Positions 11,094 through 21,866 of a stretch of DNA of 64,000 bases are shown in pieces; the first letter of the stretch is position 1, and each line of letters opens with the position of its first letter. Under the pieces are notes generated by a model. That model was not told where the DNA came from and did no database searches. It saw nothing but the letters and a program-made list of their open reading frames with translations. The stretch is taken from contig CM058232.1 of NCBI GenBank assembly GCA_030180135.1, forward strand, positions 79,465,001 to 79,529,000, read 5' to 3'. Origin of the DNA: Orychophragmus violaceus (taxonomy: Eukaryota; Streptophyta; Magnoliopsida; Brassicales; Brassicaceae). A program made the position numbers and the translations under genes.

Positions 11094-14000
11094 ATGACTA
11101 CTACAAGCACACAAAACACATTCTCGATCCGGTCTGTTCTCGAGAAGGAGAAGCTGACTGGAACGAACTTCCTGACATGGTCAAGGAACTTGAGGCTGGT
11201 CCTCAAGCAGGAGAAGAAGGATTATGTCCTTCGTGATCCCCTCCCCGAGAGGCCTCTTGCCAATGCTGCCAGGACTCTGCACAATGCTTGGGAAAAGCAT
11301 TCGTCAGATGAAAATGATGTCTATTGCCTGATGTTGGTGACAATGACTCCTGAGCTGCAAAAACAGTTCGAAAGTGTATTGTCACCCATCGAGATAATGG
11401 CAAGCCTGAAATCGCTTTTTCAGGAGCAGGCTAGGACTGAGAGGTTTCAAACAGTTAAGAACCTCTTGGACTGTAAGTTGGCTGCGAATGCGGTAGTGAG
11501 TCCTCATGTCTTGAAGATGATGGGTTATCTCGATCATCTTCAGAAACTCGACTGCCCAATCAGCCAGGAACTTGCCTGCGACATCATTTTGCAGTCATTA
11601 CCTGCAAGCTATGATCAGTTCATTCTGAACTTTAACATGCATGGCTTGAGTAAGACATTGCCTGAGCTTCACGGAATGCTCAAGACTGCGGAGCCCAATT
11701 TGAGGAAAACCGCCAAGGACCCCAATGTGCTTATGGTGCAGAAGGGCAAGGGGTTTAAGAAATCCTCTGCTAAGGATAAGGGAAAGGCCAAGGCTGTCCA
11801 AGTCGCGGACAAGGACACGCCAAAGCCCAAGCCCAAGTCCAAGGCTGGGCCAACTGACATATGCAGGTTCTGTAAAGAACCAGGGCATTGGAGGAGAGAA
11901 TGTAAGAAATTCCAGGAAGGTCTAAAGGAATTGAAGAAGAAGACTTTTGAGACTTCTTCAACAGGTATTTTTGTTATAGAAGTTAATACAACTACTTCTG
12001 ATAATACCTCATGGGTCATGGATACTGGTTGTGGGGCTCATATTTGTACTAATATGCAGGCACTCAGCAACAGTAGAAGGCTGAAGCAAGGACAAGTGGA
12101 GCTACGAGTTGGGAATGGAGCGAAAGTTTCAGCACTAGCTGTAGGCACATACTTGTTGTCTTTACCTTCGGGATTGATTTTAGAACTGAATAATTGTTAT
12201 TTTGTACCTGCTATAAGCAGAAATATTATTTCAATTTCTTTGTTGGATTTGGAAGGTTATGATTTTTCAGTTAAGAATAAATTATGTTCCTTCAATCGCA
12301 ACAATTTGTTCTATGGTTCTGCCCCTCTTTCGAATGGGCTTTACATACTCGATCAATCCGCGCCAATATATAACATTAATACAAAACGGTTTAAACCTAA
12401 TGAGGAAAACCGAACGTTTCTATGGCATTGTCGTTTAGGGCACATCAGCGAGAAACGCATCAAGAGGCTCCATTCGAATGGACTTCTTGGCTCATTTGAC
12501 TTTGAGTCATGTGAGAAATGCGAATCCTGCATGATGGGCAAAATGACACGGGCCCCCTTTAATAAACCTAACGAGAGGGCCAGTGACTTATTGGGCCTGA
12601 TACACACTGATGTGTGTGGCATAATGTCCACAAATGCAAGAGGAAACTATCAGTACTTCATTACCTTCACTGATGATTTCAGTAGGTATGGATATGTTTA
12701 TTTGATGAAACATAAGTCTGAATCTTTTGAGAAGTTCAGAGAATTCCAAAATGAAGTACAGAACCAACTTGGCAAAAGCATTAAGGCTCTTCGGTCCGAC
12801 CGAGGAGGAGAATACTTAAGCCAGGAATTCAGTGATCATCTGAGAGAGTGTGGGATCGTATCCCAACTCACTCCTCCTGGAACACCTCAATGGAATGGTG
12901 TGTCTGAGAGGAGAAATCGGACCTTATTGGATATGGTTCGATCTATGATGAGTCACACAGACCTTCCAATATCCCTTTGGGGATATGCTCTGCTAACAGC
13001 AGTGTTCACTCTAAATAGAGCGCCATCAAAAGCAGTAGCAAAGACACCATATGAATTATGGACTGGAGAAGCTCCAGTGCTATCTTATCTCAGAATTTGG
13101 GGTTGTGAAGCCTACGTCAAGAGATTGATCTCAGACAAGCTCACACCAAAATCTGATAAATGCTACTTCATTGGTTATCCGAAGGAAACCAAGGCTTATT
13201 ACTTCTATCTACGTTCCGAGAACAAGATCTTTGTTGCCCGGGATTGTAACTTTCTTGAGAGGGAGTTTCTCTCTAAGAAAGACAGTGGGAGTAAGGTACT
13301 GCTTGAAGAAATTCAAGATGAACAGGATACTGCTCAACCTAATGAGGAAGAGCAGCAGGAGGACCTACAAGAAATTGTAGAGCCTGAACCTGTAGTACCT
13401 GAAGTTCGAAGATCCGGGAGGATCCGTCACGAACCCGAGAGATATCAAGGATTCCTCGTGACTGACTGTCATGATCTTTTGATCATTGATGGTGATGAAC
13501 CATCGAACTTCAATCAAGCCATGATGGGCCCAGATTCCTCTAAGTGGCGCAAGGCCACTGATTCCGAAATGGACTCCATGTCGGTCAACCAAGTGTTTTC
13601 GTTGGTTGACTTACCCGTTGGTGTAAAAGCCATCGAGTGCAAATGGATCTTCAAGAAGAAGATTGACGTGGATGGAAATGTCCAGATTTACAAAGCCAGG
13701 TTGGTGGCAAAAGGTTTCAGACAAGTTCACGGAGTGGATTACGATGAAACCTATTCACCAGTGGCTATGATGAAATCTATTCGGATTCTACTAGCAACTG
13801 CAGCTTTTCATGATTATGAAATTTGGCAGATGGACGTGAAAACCGCCTTCCTGAATGGTATTCTGGAAGAGGATGTGTATATGACGCAACCTGCCGGTTA
13901 CATAGATCCAAAGAATGCTGGGAAAGTATGCAAGCTTCATAAATCCATTTATGGATTGAAGCAAGCATCGAGGAGCTAGAATCTTCGTTTTGATGAAGCG

Positions 14001-15071
14001 ATCAAGCAATTTGACTTCATTAGAAACGAAGAAGAACAATGCGTGTATAAGAAATCTAGTGGGAGCAAGATTGTATTTCTTATTCTGTATGTCGATGACA
14101 TACTGCTTCTCGGAAACGACGTTCCAATGCTAAAGTCCGTAAAAGACTGGCTTGGAAGTTGTTTTTCCATGAAAGACATGGGTGAAGCCGCATACGTTCT
14201 TGGAATTAGGATCTATCGGGATAGACCTAAGAGGCTGATAGGCTTGTGTCAAGACTCATACATTGACAAAGTCCTACAAAGATTCAGCATGAAAGATTCC
14301 AAGAAGGGCTTCACACCAATGGTGCATGGCACAACGCTAAGCAAGAAGCAGAGCCCTACGTCGGCTGCTGAGCTTGAGCGCATGAAGAATATTCCTTATG
14401 CATCTGCAATAGGATCTGTCATGTATGCCATGATCTGTACTCGTCCTGATGTTGCTTATGCATTGAGCATGACGAGTAGATACCAGTCAAATCCAGGTGA
14501 AAACCATTGGATTGCCGTAAAGAATATCTTGAAGTATCTAAGACATACTAAGGATAAGTTCTTGGTGTACGGTGGAAGTGATGTGCTTAAAGTCAGTGGA
14601 TTCACGGACGCAAGTTTCCAGACAGACACAGATGATTTCTGGTCACAGTCCGGTTATATCTTTTGTCTGAATGGCGGTGCAGTAAGTTGGAGAAGCTCCA
14701 AGCAGGACACCGTTGCTGATTCCACTACAGAAGCTGAATATATCGCCGCCTCAGAAGCAGCGAAGGAAGCTGTTTGGATACGAAAGTTCATTATGGAACT
14801 AGGTGTGATACCAAATGCGGCTGAGCCTATGGCACTGTTTTGTGACAACAATGGTGCTATAGCTCAGGCAAAGGAACCAAGATCACACCAGAAATCCAAG
14901 CATGTTCAAAGAAGATTTCACTTGATACGTGACATCGTTAATAGAAAGGAAGTCAAGATCAGCCGAGTCCCGACAGATGATAATGTCGCTGATCCGTTGA
15001 CAAAGCCACTCCCAAGGCCTAAGCTCGAGTTCCTGACTGAAGCTGTAGGCATTAGAAACATTGAAATGTAA
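11094..15071 (+). CDS. C1 Copia gag-pol polyprotein, interrupted by a single in-frame UAG
   Basis: One frame of about 1325 codons encodes the whole Copia polyprotein. In order: a copia-type gag (TGTNFLTWSRNLRLVLKQEK, residues about 20-60); CCHC zinc knuckle CRFCKEPGHWRREC (about 257-270); protease VMDTGCGAH (about 308-316); integrase HHCC (WHCRLGH ... CEKCESC) and DDE residues in IHTDVCG, LRSDRGGEY and QWNGVSERR; RT with KWIFKKKIDVDGN, QMDVKTAFLNG and catalytic YVDD (about residue 1000); RNase H with FTDASFQTD, TTEAEYIAASEA and CDNNGAIA. The stop is TAG at 13977-13979, where C3 has TGG, upstream of YVDD. Translation to that point gives no active RT, so the copy is either newly dead or read through. 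ATG at 11094 is the first good start. Confidence 0.95.
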
Positions 15072-15926
15072 TCTAAATTTGAGTGGGAGTTTTGTGAGCT
15101 TTATTTTAGTTATTTGATATGTTCTAGTAAAACATTATTTTATGTTTAATGAAATTATTATTTCAAGATTATTTTAACTGTGATGAAATAATCGTTCCAA
15201 AGTGATATAAACCATTTTATAGGTCATCGAAGTAAATGACTTGATCTTGAGTTATCAAAGTCATTTAGCTTGATCATGAGACCCTATATTTGATAGATGT
15301 TTTATATCATCTTGTCCCTAGTCGAAGGTTGTTGAAATTGGAACACCAACAACCGTGTGAGATTGGATTGGTACGTGACTTATGACAAAGTCTCAATGTG
15401 TCATAGATGCGCGGCATCAAAGTCAGTACATAGGTGTATGTTGGGAACATACGACCGGACAAGACCCGCTTATAAGAACTCTTCAGGATATTTATATCTG
15501 TGTCATAAGAGATTCTTACTACGACTATAGAGTATAGTCCTTAGACCTGAGTTCACATGCATGTGACTGCACATGGACTGGTGTACTTTGATCATTGTCT
15601 AACGCTATCGTTCTGCAATAGCTATAAGGACCTTGTTTGGGTACATCATGAAATGAGTAGTTTACAGTGATGGAACAAGATGGGATTTGTCCCTCCAACA
15701 TAAATGGAGTGAATATCTCTAGGCCAATCGGAGATTTGAATACTGGAAAACGCATGGCCATGCTCAAACGGACTTTCCCGAGTCGTTTGGATTGTCAGTA
15801 TCAAATCAGAGTCCGATAAACAAGATTAGGCTTTATAAGGATGACACTAATCTTGCCTTATGACTAATCGAGATATTGAGACAAAAGGATTATGAATACA
15901 GAGAGATTCCAGTACAAGTGGGAGAT
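15072..15926 (+). other. C1 3' untranslated region and polypurine tract
   Basis: 855 bp between the polyprotein stop and the 3' LTR, with no ORF of note. It ends AGTACAAGTGGGAGAT; the purine run AAGTGGGAGA (15916-15925) is the plus-strand primer. Similar text (GACTATAGAGTATAGTCCTT, GGAACAAGATGGGATTTGTC) recurs in C3 and, reversed, in C2, showing that the 3' UTR is conserved across these Copia families. Confidence 0.85.
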
Positions 15927-16562
15927 TGTTGGAATTGTGTCCAGTAATCTCGGTACTGTCTCTAGAAAGTAAGAGTATGTCAATGATCAGACATAAGTCA
16001 TATAATACTGGGGGTCATGATGGCTTGCTAGAGTTCGCTCATGATCTATAAGTCTTGGACTTATTGCCTTTATTATATGATCCCATATGGGTCACACGCC
16101 TAAGCTAACAGGAAAATGTGTTGGAACGGCTTAGCAGAAGTACGACAAAAGTGCCAGGCATTTGTCGTACTAAGAGAGAAAGATTAATGGGTCTGATTAA
16201 ATGGGATTTAATCAGATTGGTGTTTTGGGCCCATAAGCCCAAAAGGGAAAGAGAAGGCTTTTAATAAACTAAAAGCCAAATCCCTTTCTCCTAACCCTAG
16301 CCCCAGCGCCGAAAATCCTCTCTCCCTGCGCCTCCCACCAGCTCGGTCTAGCAGCCGTTTTCTGTGATCGCGTGTGTGAGCCTTTGGAGGATTCATCCCT
16401 CGGTGTATCTCTCTGATCTCTGACCTGTTCTATTCCTTCCGCTGCAACAAACAGGTAAAAGGTGAGATCATCTAATGTTTCTAATCAAGAGAACCTAGAT
16501 CTGTATGTTTAGGTTGATATGAATCTGTAAATTGAATCAGGATCAACTAAACAGTTCCTACA
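15927..16562 (+). repeat. C1 3' LTR (636 bp)
   Basis: Same length as the 5' LTR and nearly identical. It is followed by TAGAC (16563-16567), the second copy of the target-site duplication. Confidence 0.95.
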
Positions 16563-16887
16563 TAGACATCATGCTTATGAGAACTCAAAGATGTACAAGG
16601 AGAGGACTAAAGCTTATCATGACAAGAAGATTGTCTCCAGACAGTTTGAGCCTAATGATCACGTACTTTTGTATAACTCATATTTGCAATTGTTTCTAGG
16701 AAAGCTGTGTTCTAGGTGGTATGGTCCTTTCACAATCAAGGAGGTGCGTCCATATGGTGATGTTGTGCTTATGAGCTCAGAAGGTAAGGAATTTACTGTC
16801 AATGGACAGAGGGTGAAGCATTATTACGCTAAGGCCGAGATTCTAAGAGGACAGATTCTGCCTCTGGATGATGCACCTTCTGCATGA
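16563..16887 (+). pseudogene. A2 integrase C-terminal segment (continuation after C1)
   Basis: After the duplicated TAGAC the A2 frame resumes (AYENSKMYKERTKAYHDKK, then FEPNDHVLLYNSYLQLFLGKL) and runs to a stop at 16885-16887. It matches the A1 integrase tail around 2560-2872, including the ending RGQILPLDDAPSA. It is the DNA-binding C-terminal part of integrase and is a continuation of 5457-8769. Confidence 0.92.
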
Positions 16888-17826
16888 TCTCCTTCCTGTC
16901 AAGCTTGTGACATTAAAGAAGCGATGAGTGGGAGGCAACCCACTGATAGGTTTGTATATACTTTTCGGTGTTTTTGTTAGGATTTTACGTTCGTTTTTTG
17001 TTTTTGGTGTTTTTGGTCTGCAGATACGAAGTCAGGGAACTGTGTAATCGCACTGCGTCGATCGTTGCGGTCTTGTGCAACGATCGGTGCAGGTGGAAAT
17101 CATACGAAGAAAGAAAATTGCAGTGTGTCTATCGTTGCGGTTCTGTGCAACGATCGATGCACTTGGTTAAAATCGAAATTAAGGTATGCGTGCTGAAAAC
17201 CAGAAATCGGATTGGTTCGATTCGGTTCAACTAATCACGATCTGCAACGATCATTGCACCCTCTGATCGATGCAGTCACAAGCCAGGTAAGTTCCTTTAA
17301 CTCTTTTCTTCTTCTTTCTTCCTCATTTCTGCACTTCGCCGAGAAGAACCCTAAAATCGACATACCCCTAAAACCTTTGATTCTCACCCGTTTTCATTGA
17401 TCCCAAAGCCTATTTCACTTGATTTCTCGCCCTCTCTCAATTTCTATCATTCATTTCAACCGGTTTTAAGGTATGTGTCCCGAATTTCTCGTTTTCATTT
17501 TCGGCCCAAAGGTATAAAATTCGAAATTAGTCACGATTTCATGGATTGATGGTCTATTAATGCTCGTTTGAGGTTGCTAGTGATGATTTCGTGTTGCCTA
17601 GGTACTTGTATGGACAGATTTCACAAGTTTTCAGAGAATCTCGATTCGATGAAGAACACTTGCGATTTTCTGATTTAGGGAGAATGTGAAACGGATTTGT
17701 TGCAATTGATACTGATTATGATGCTGATGGTGGTTGAATGAGAAGATAGACACTGATTTAGTAGCATTTGTTGATCTTAGAGCTTTGGCTTAATTGCAAG
17801 TTTGCTTGTTGTGTCTTTGATCGCAG
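16888..17826 (+). other. A2 region between integrase and the ATHILA ORF
   Basis: Non-coding. It holds a CGATCG array (17045-17275) followed by pyrimidine-rich sequence (CTTCTTTCTTCCTC near 17310) and several AG-ended tracts, including one just before the downstream ATG (TTTGATCGCAG, 17817-17826). That layout would suit a spliced subgenomic mRNA for the downstream ORF. Splicing is inference. Confidence 0.65.
17045..17275 (+). repeat. CGATCG palindrome array upstream of A2's ATHILA ORF
   Basis: Pairs start at 17059/17081 and 17129 (CTATCG variant)/17151, both 22 bp apart, each with the inner segment TTGCGGTYNTGTGCAA. A decayed pair near 17248/17264 has irregular spacing. Together with 19505-19690 it flanks the ATHILA ORF on both sides. 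Confidence 0.88.
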
Positions 17827-19284
17827 ATGCCTCCTCGTAAGCGCAACAGAGCTGCTCCAGCTGCTGCAGCTGGTTCTCCTCCTCCTGAGGAGTGGACTAC
17901 GCGAGCCTCATCACCACCTGCTCCTTATTAGCGTGATCGTGAGGTTATATAGGCCCCTTGGCCTAAGGGAGAGAAGGATCTGATTTCTGCGACTAGGCAG
18001 TGGGAAAATGCGCCTAAGGTGGAGATTTTAGAGCACAGACTGTACTGGCAGAGATATCTCCGAGCAGTGGGACGAATACGACACGTTGTTTTACAACGGT
18101 TGGTTGAAGATGGAGATTGAGCCTACTAAGTTTGCTGATTACAGGACCTGTAAGATCATGGGCATTGATCAAGAGGTGCAAGCATTGGTTCAGGAGATTG
18201 GTCTAGGATCGATGCCCATGAGGTACTACGAGCTCTATTTGGATCTAATGCAACAGCTGTTGTCCACTTGCAGGGTTTATTACGGTAACTCGATGCGCAG
18301 GAGAGCTTCAGAGGAGACCTTTACCTTCATGTATCTGGGAGCCAGGTACCGTATTCCTCTCCTAGACATATGCCGCTTATATGTATACAATGTGGAGCCT
18401 ACTAGATGCTCCATCATTGGTGAGTGGGATAGCGCCAACACACCGTTCTTCTGGGAGCATATTGGTAATGAGCGCTAAAACTCATGGACTTCGAAGCAGA
18501 TGTCTGTCAGGCATCCAGTTCTAAGATATGTGATCCACATTCTGGGATATACATTGCTGGCCAAGTCTGAGGCCAACAAGATGAGGAAGCATGAGCTCAT
18601 GCTACTTTACACTTGCTTGATAGCCTTGTTTGCTGAGACTGAGCTGCATGATTTTGCACCTGTGCACGTTGAAGAAGAAGGCATTCGATGGCAACAAGAC
18701 TGAGACTATGGGAAGCCTGCTCACTCTGATCTTTCGACATTGCATGATTCCTTTGGAAGGCAGAGAGTGTGACACAATAGAGGCATAGATGGATCTTTTT
18801 CACTTGAAGAAAGCCACCTGGATGAAGGATGACTGTCATTGGGTCTTCCACGACGTGCCCTTGCGTAAGTGGTGTGTGCAGCTTCCAGCAACAGAGCTTA
18901 CCAGGATAAATACATTAGCTGCGTTGAGTTTTGAGCCTCATAGGAACGATTTGCGCAGTGTGCCTATTGTTGCTTACCCTCTCGGTGATCCCACTTCACG
19001 AGCTTCTACATCTTCTGCTCCTGCGTCTGTTGCTGCTTCTGTAAGCATATCCGGATCCACCAATGAGCGTTCGTGACATGTACGAAGGTAATTAGCGAGA
19101 GCTAGTGAATGATCGGATGAAGGGTATTTGGGAATGGATGAGTGGCTGCACTTGCAGACGACCCCCTTCAGTTCATCAGCCTGTTCCTGCTCCGCGACGC
19201 AGACGATCTCCAGCTTCTGCGAGCAGTGGTTCTGATATTTATGTCGGTATCAATGATGAGACTTCTGAGAGTGATGAGATTTGA
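17827..19284 (+). pseudogene. ATHILA ORF-1-family-like protein in the env-like position, degraded
   Basis: The ATG at 17827 opens MPPRKRNRAAPAAAAG. The best stretch is 18086-18478 (TKFADYRTCKIMGIDQEV, LGARYRIPLLDICRLYVYN), continuing in 18500-18703 (RHPVLRYVIHILGYTLLAK) and 18789-19076, then DETSESDEI to a TGA at 19282-19284. At least four stops or shifts break it (for example TAG at 17929-17931 and TAA at 18476-18478). From memory it resembles the plant-specific ATHILA ORF-1 family encoded by Athila elements. It lies between integrase and 3' LTR, where Athila elements carry their extra, sometimes env-like, ORF. I see no clear membrane segment in what remains. A1 lacks it entirely. Confidence 0.75.
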
Positions 19285-19504
19285 GACCTGTTTCCTGACA
19301 TTCGGTTCTGTACTTTTCACTTTTCTTTTTCTTTTTCTTGAGTCATTTTGATGTTTTCTTGAGTCCTTGTCAGTACTTGTCGTTTGGGATTGTTGTATTT
19401 GTTTCTATGACTATCAGTTGCTTTGATTTTTGCTTGTTTGTGGTGTTACATCTTACAAGTTCAATTTTTGAAATTTCTCACGAGAAAGATGTTGTCTGCT
19501 GTAA

Positions 19505-19690
19505 ATGATCCGACCAAAATCGCAGTGCAACGATCGTCACGGTCCTGTGTGTCGATCATCACACCCACCATCGCACTGCAACGATCGACACGGTCATGTG
19601 TGTCGATCGTCACACCCACCATCGCACTGCATCGATCGTCGCGGTCCTGTGCAAAGATCGACGCAGTTGCGAGACTAGTAAAAATCGACA
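19505..19690 (+). repeat. CGATCG array downstream of A2's ATHILA ORF, three 51-bp units
   Basis: Cores start at 19531/19553, 19582/19603 and 19633/19655; the first members are exactly 51 bp apart and the partners 21-22 bp away. Each unit opens with ATCGCAGTGC or ATCGCACTGC and repeats the text CACCCACCATCGCA. Some cores are variants (CGATCA, AGATCG). It is a clear tandem array whose unit is one palindrome pair. Confidence 0.9.
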
Positions 19691-20681
19691 GAACCTAACA
19701 CATCCCACTTTATTTTTCTTCTTTTACCAATCCTAAGCTTGACACCACTGGGGACAGTGTGTTTCACGTGTGGGGGGAGGTGGTACTGACATTTTCTTTT
19801 TTTAGAGTCAGTTGTGTTTGTTTTATCGAGTCAAAACAATTGGGTAAGAAACAATGAACTTTTGAGGAGATCACCACACTTGCAGGAACTTAAGTAACCA
19901 TTGGAATGAGCTTGCAGATGAATCTATGACTATTAGAAAACCCAACACAAATCAGCCTACCGAGGACACCCATATCACTTCAGGTATTCAAATATCCTTG
20001 ACTGACTTCACCCTTAATTTTGACTTACTTTTTCTCACCTAGGGGCTAGGTATACTTTGATTCGGATTCCTCTGTTGGTTCTGACACAGCTTGTAAACCT
20101 GTCTAAGTAAGGTTTCCTTCTCCCTTTCCTTGAAAGTAAAAAAAAAAAGATAAACTGAGGATAAGCTAGTAGCTTCGAAGTGGTCGCGGGAGTGGTAGAG
20201 ACCCCTATTACCTCCTGTGCATCCATGGAAACATATCCAAAGTAATACCTCGAATAAAAAGGGAAGAGCACTGGAAAAAAAATGATATCCAGTGGGAAAA
20301 ATCAGTTTCTAAGGAAGGAAAGGAGAAGAAAGGAACCAGAAAACGATAGTATGGTGGTAAGGTGCTAACAGAGTAAGAGTCCATGTGCCCTTTGATCGAT
20401 ACTCCCTGGGTGAGACCGCACTTAATAGCTTATAGAAGTCAGTAGGGTGAATTTGAATGCTCTGGATGTGATTGTGGAGTTTACTGAGGACAATTGCTAA
20501 GTATGGGGGAAGTATATGTTGGTCTTGATGTTTGCAGGTGCATTTTTCATGTGGCTTACTAAGGGGAATCTGAGTGTGGTATTTCTAAGATGAAATGAGT
20601 TTCTGAAGTTTTCAAACTTCTTCACCACATTTTTGTTTTCTGTTTTGCTTGAGGGCATGCAAAGGCTAAGTGTAGGAAAGT
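19691..20681 (+). other. A2 3' non-coding region to polypurine tract
   Basis: Matches A1 3205-4238 throughout (CACTGGGGACAGTGTGT, GTGTGGGGGGAGGTGG, CTTGAGGGCATGCAAAGGC). The polypurine tract has decayed to AAGTGTAGGAAAG (20669-20680), from the GTGTGGGGGAG of A1. No ORF of note. Confidence 0.82.
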
Positions 20682-21866
20682 TGATATATCATGGTTTTTA
20701 CATGTTTTAATCCAGGATATGAGTATGTTTTAGAGTCTTTTGTAGTGTCTTTCGAGTCTTTTCAGGTGTTTATTAAGTACATGCACGTTTGGAGGATTTT
20801 GGAATATATTGGAGATATTTGGGCAAGTTTTGGAGCTAAAGTCGTAAGGAGCAGAAATGACTATCTCGGAGCGACCACTGCATCGATTGATGCTGCCTTT
20901 GCGTCGATCGATGCAGACCCGTGCCAGCGAATTAATGAAGAGTTCATGATTTGCACTTTTTCCCAAAAGTTCTAGTATTTACAGAAGAGACCCAAAACGT
21001 GATTAGCACTTTATAATTAGGTTTTTGGTGTTTTGTTGTGAGACATTCATTCATACTTTTAGCTAGAGAGAGTTGAGAGCTTGGGGCTGATCATTCTTGT
21101 ATTGCTTTTGCTTTTGGAGAAGATTTCGAACCCCTTTTCTTTCTCTACTCTTTTATTAATGCAATCTATTTATTCTATGATTTGTGTTTCATTGATAATG
21201 TCTGAGTAGATTCATTGTTAGGCTTAGGGATTCTCTTAAGGGTTTTCATGACTTGCTAGATTAAATCAATCAGTTAGGATTCATAACTTGCTAAGTTCTT
21301 CAACCTGAATTGTGCTTAATACTAGTTTCTGACTTGATCACTTGGAATCTAGATCTAGGGTTTATAAAGTGATACGAAAGTATAATTTAGCATCTGATCT
21401 ATTTAGGTTGAGAAATTTAATTATCTGCAAATAAATTTGGTTTAATTGAATTGTGAACTAATCAAACCAGCACTTAAGGCTAGTTTAATCTGTTAGAGAT
21501 TGCAAAGAAATTTGGATTTCTAGGGTTTAGACTTAGTGAATTCTCGCAACGAAAGTTGGTTAGTTGTATGTCTGTGTTTGAGTTCTAGAAGGTTCTCAAT
21601 TTGACGTAACTGATATTTGATCTGATTGGATTGATTTCCTGAGAACTCCTAGACTTAGCGTTTTTAGTATTTGATAAAACAAACCGACTTGCTTTCTGAT
21701 TTAGTTACTGCTTTAGTTTAATATTTCTGATTTGCATCACCTAGCTCAATTTGACATTCTATAATCTATCGTAAGATTTCTTGAGTCTCTGTTGTTCGAC
21801 CCCTACATACTACATTTGCATGTGCACTTTCAGTGTAACTTAGGAAATTAAAATCTGAGCATATCA
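20682..21866 (+). repeat. A2 3' LTR (1185 bp)
   Basis: Begins TGATATATCATGG and ends GAGCATATCA. It carries a motif pair at the same LTR position as A1 (20884 CGATTG variant and 20905, 21 bp apart), but the A1 pair has TTGC-type arms and this one ATGC-type arms. Copia coding sequence of C4 follows immediately. Confidence 0.9.

Larger units (their letters stand above)
8770..16562 (+). mobile_element. C1: complete, very young Ty1/Copia retrotransposon
   Basis: It is 7793 bp with two 636-bp LTRs, an initiator-Met-type primer binding site, a long leader, a single gag-pol frame and a purine tract (AAGTGGGAGA) before the 3' LTR. TSD is TAGAC. By eye the LTRs differ at about two positions (CTAGAGTCCGC against CTAGAGTTCGC; AGCAGCCATTT against AGCAGCCGTTT), so insertion was recent. 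The only break in its polyprotein is one in-frame TAG. Confidence 0.97.
5457..21866 (+). mobile_element. A2: older Athila-type gypsy element, interrupted by A1 and C1
   Basis: Visible parts are 5457-8769 and 16563-21866, 5' end off the window. It carries protease, RT, RNase H, integrase, a degraded ATHILA-family ORF and a 3' LTR. A1 split it in the protease region and C1 in the integrase C-terminal region. Many stops and frameshifts show it is older than both. A2 is in turn inserted in Copia C4, whose coding sequence resumes straight after A2's LTR. Confidence 0.92.

Noticed and set aside
15525..15767. 80-codon minus frame in the C1 3' UTR
   Set aside because: UTR sequence conserved among Copia families as RNA or DNA, not as this protein; the frame is broken in C3.
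19505..19690. CRISPR-like repeat array
   Set aside because: Regular repeats, but spacers are not unique, the sequence is plant nuclear retroelement DNA, and units are palindrome pairs.
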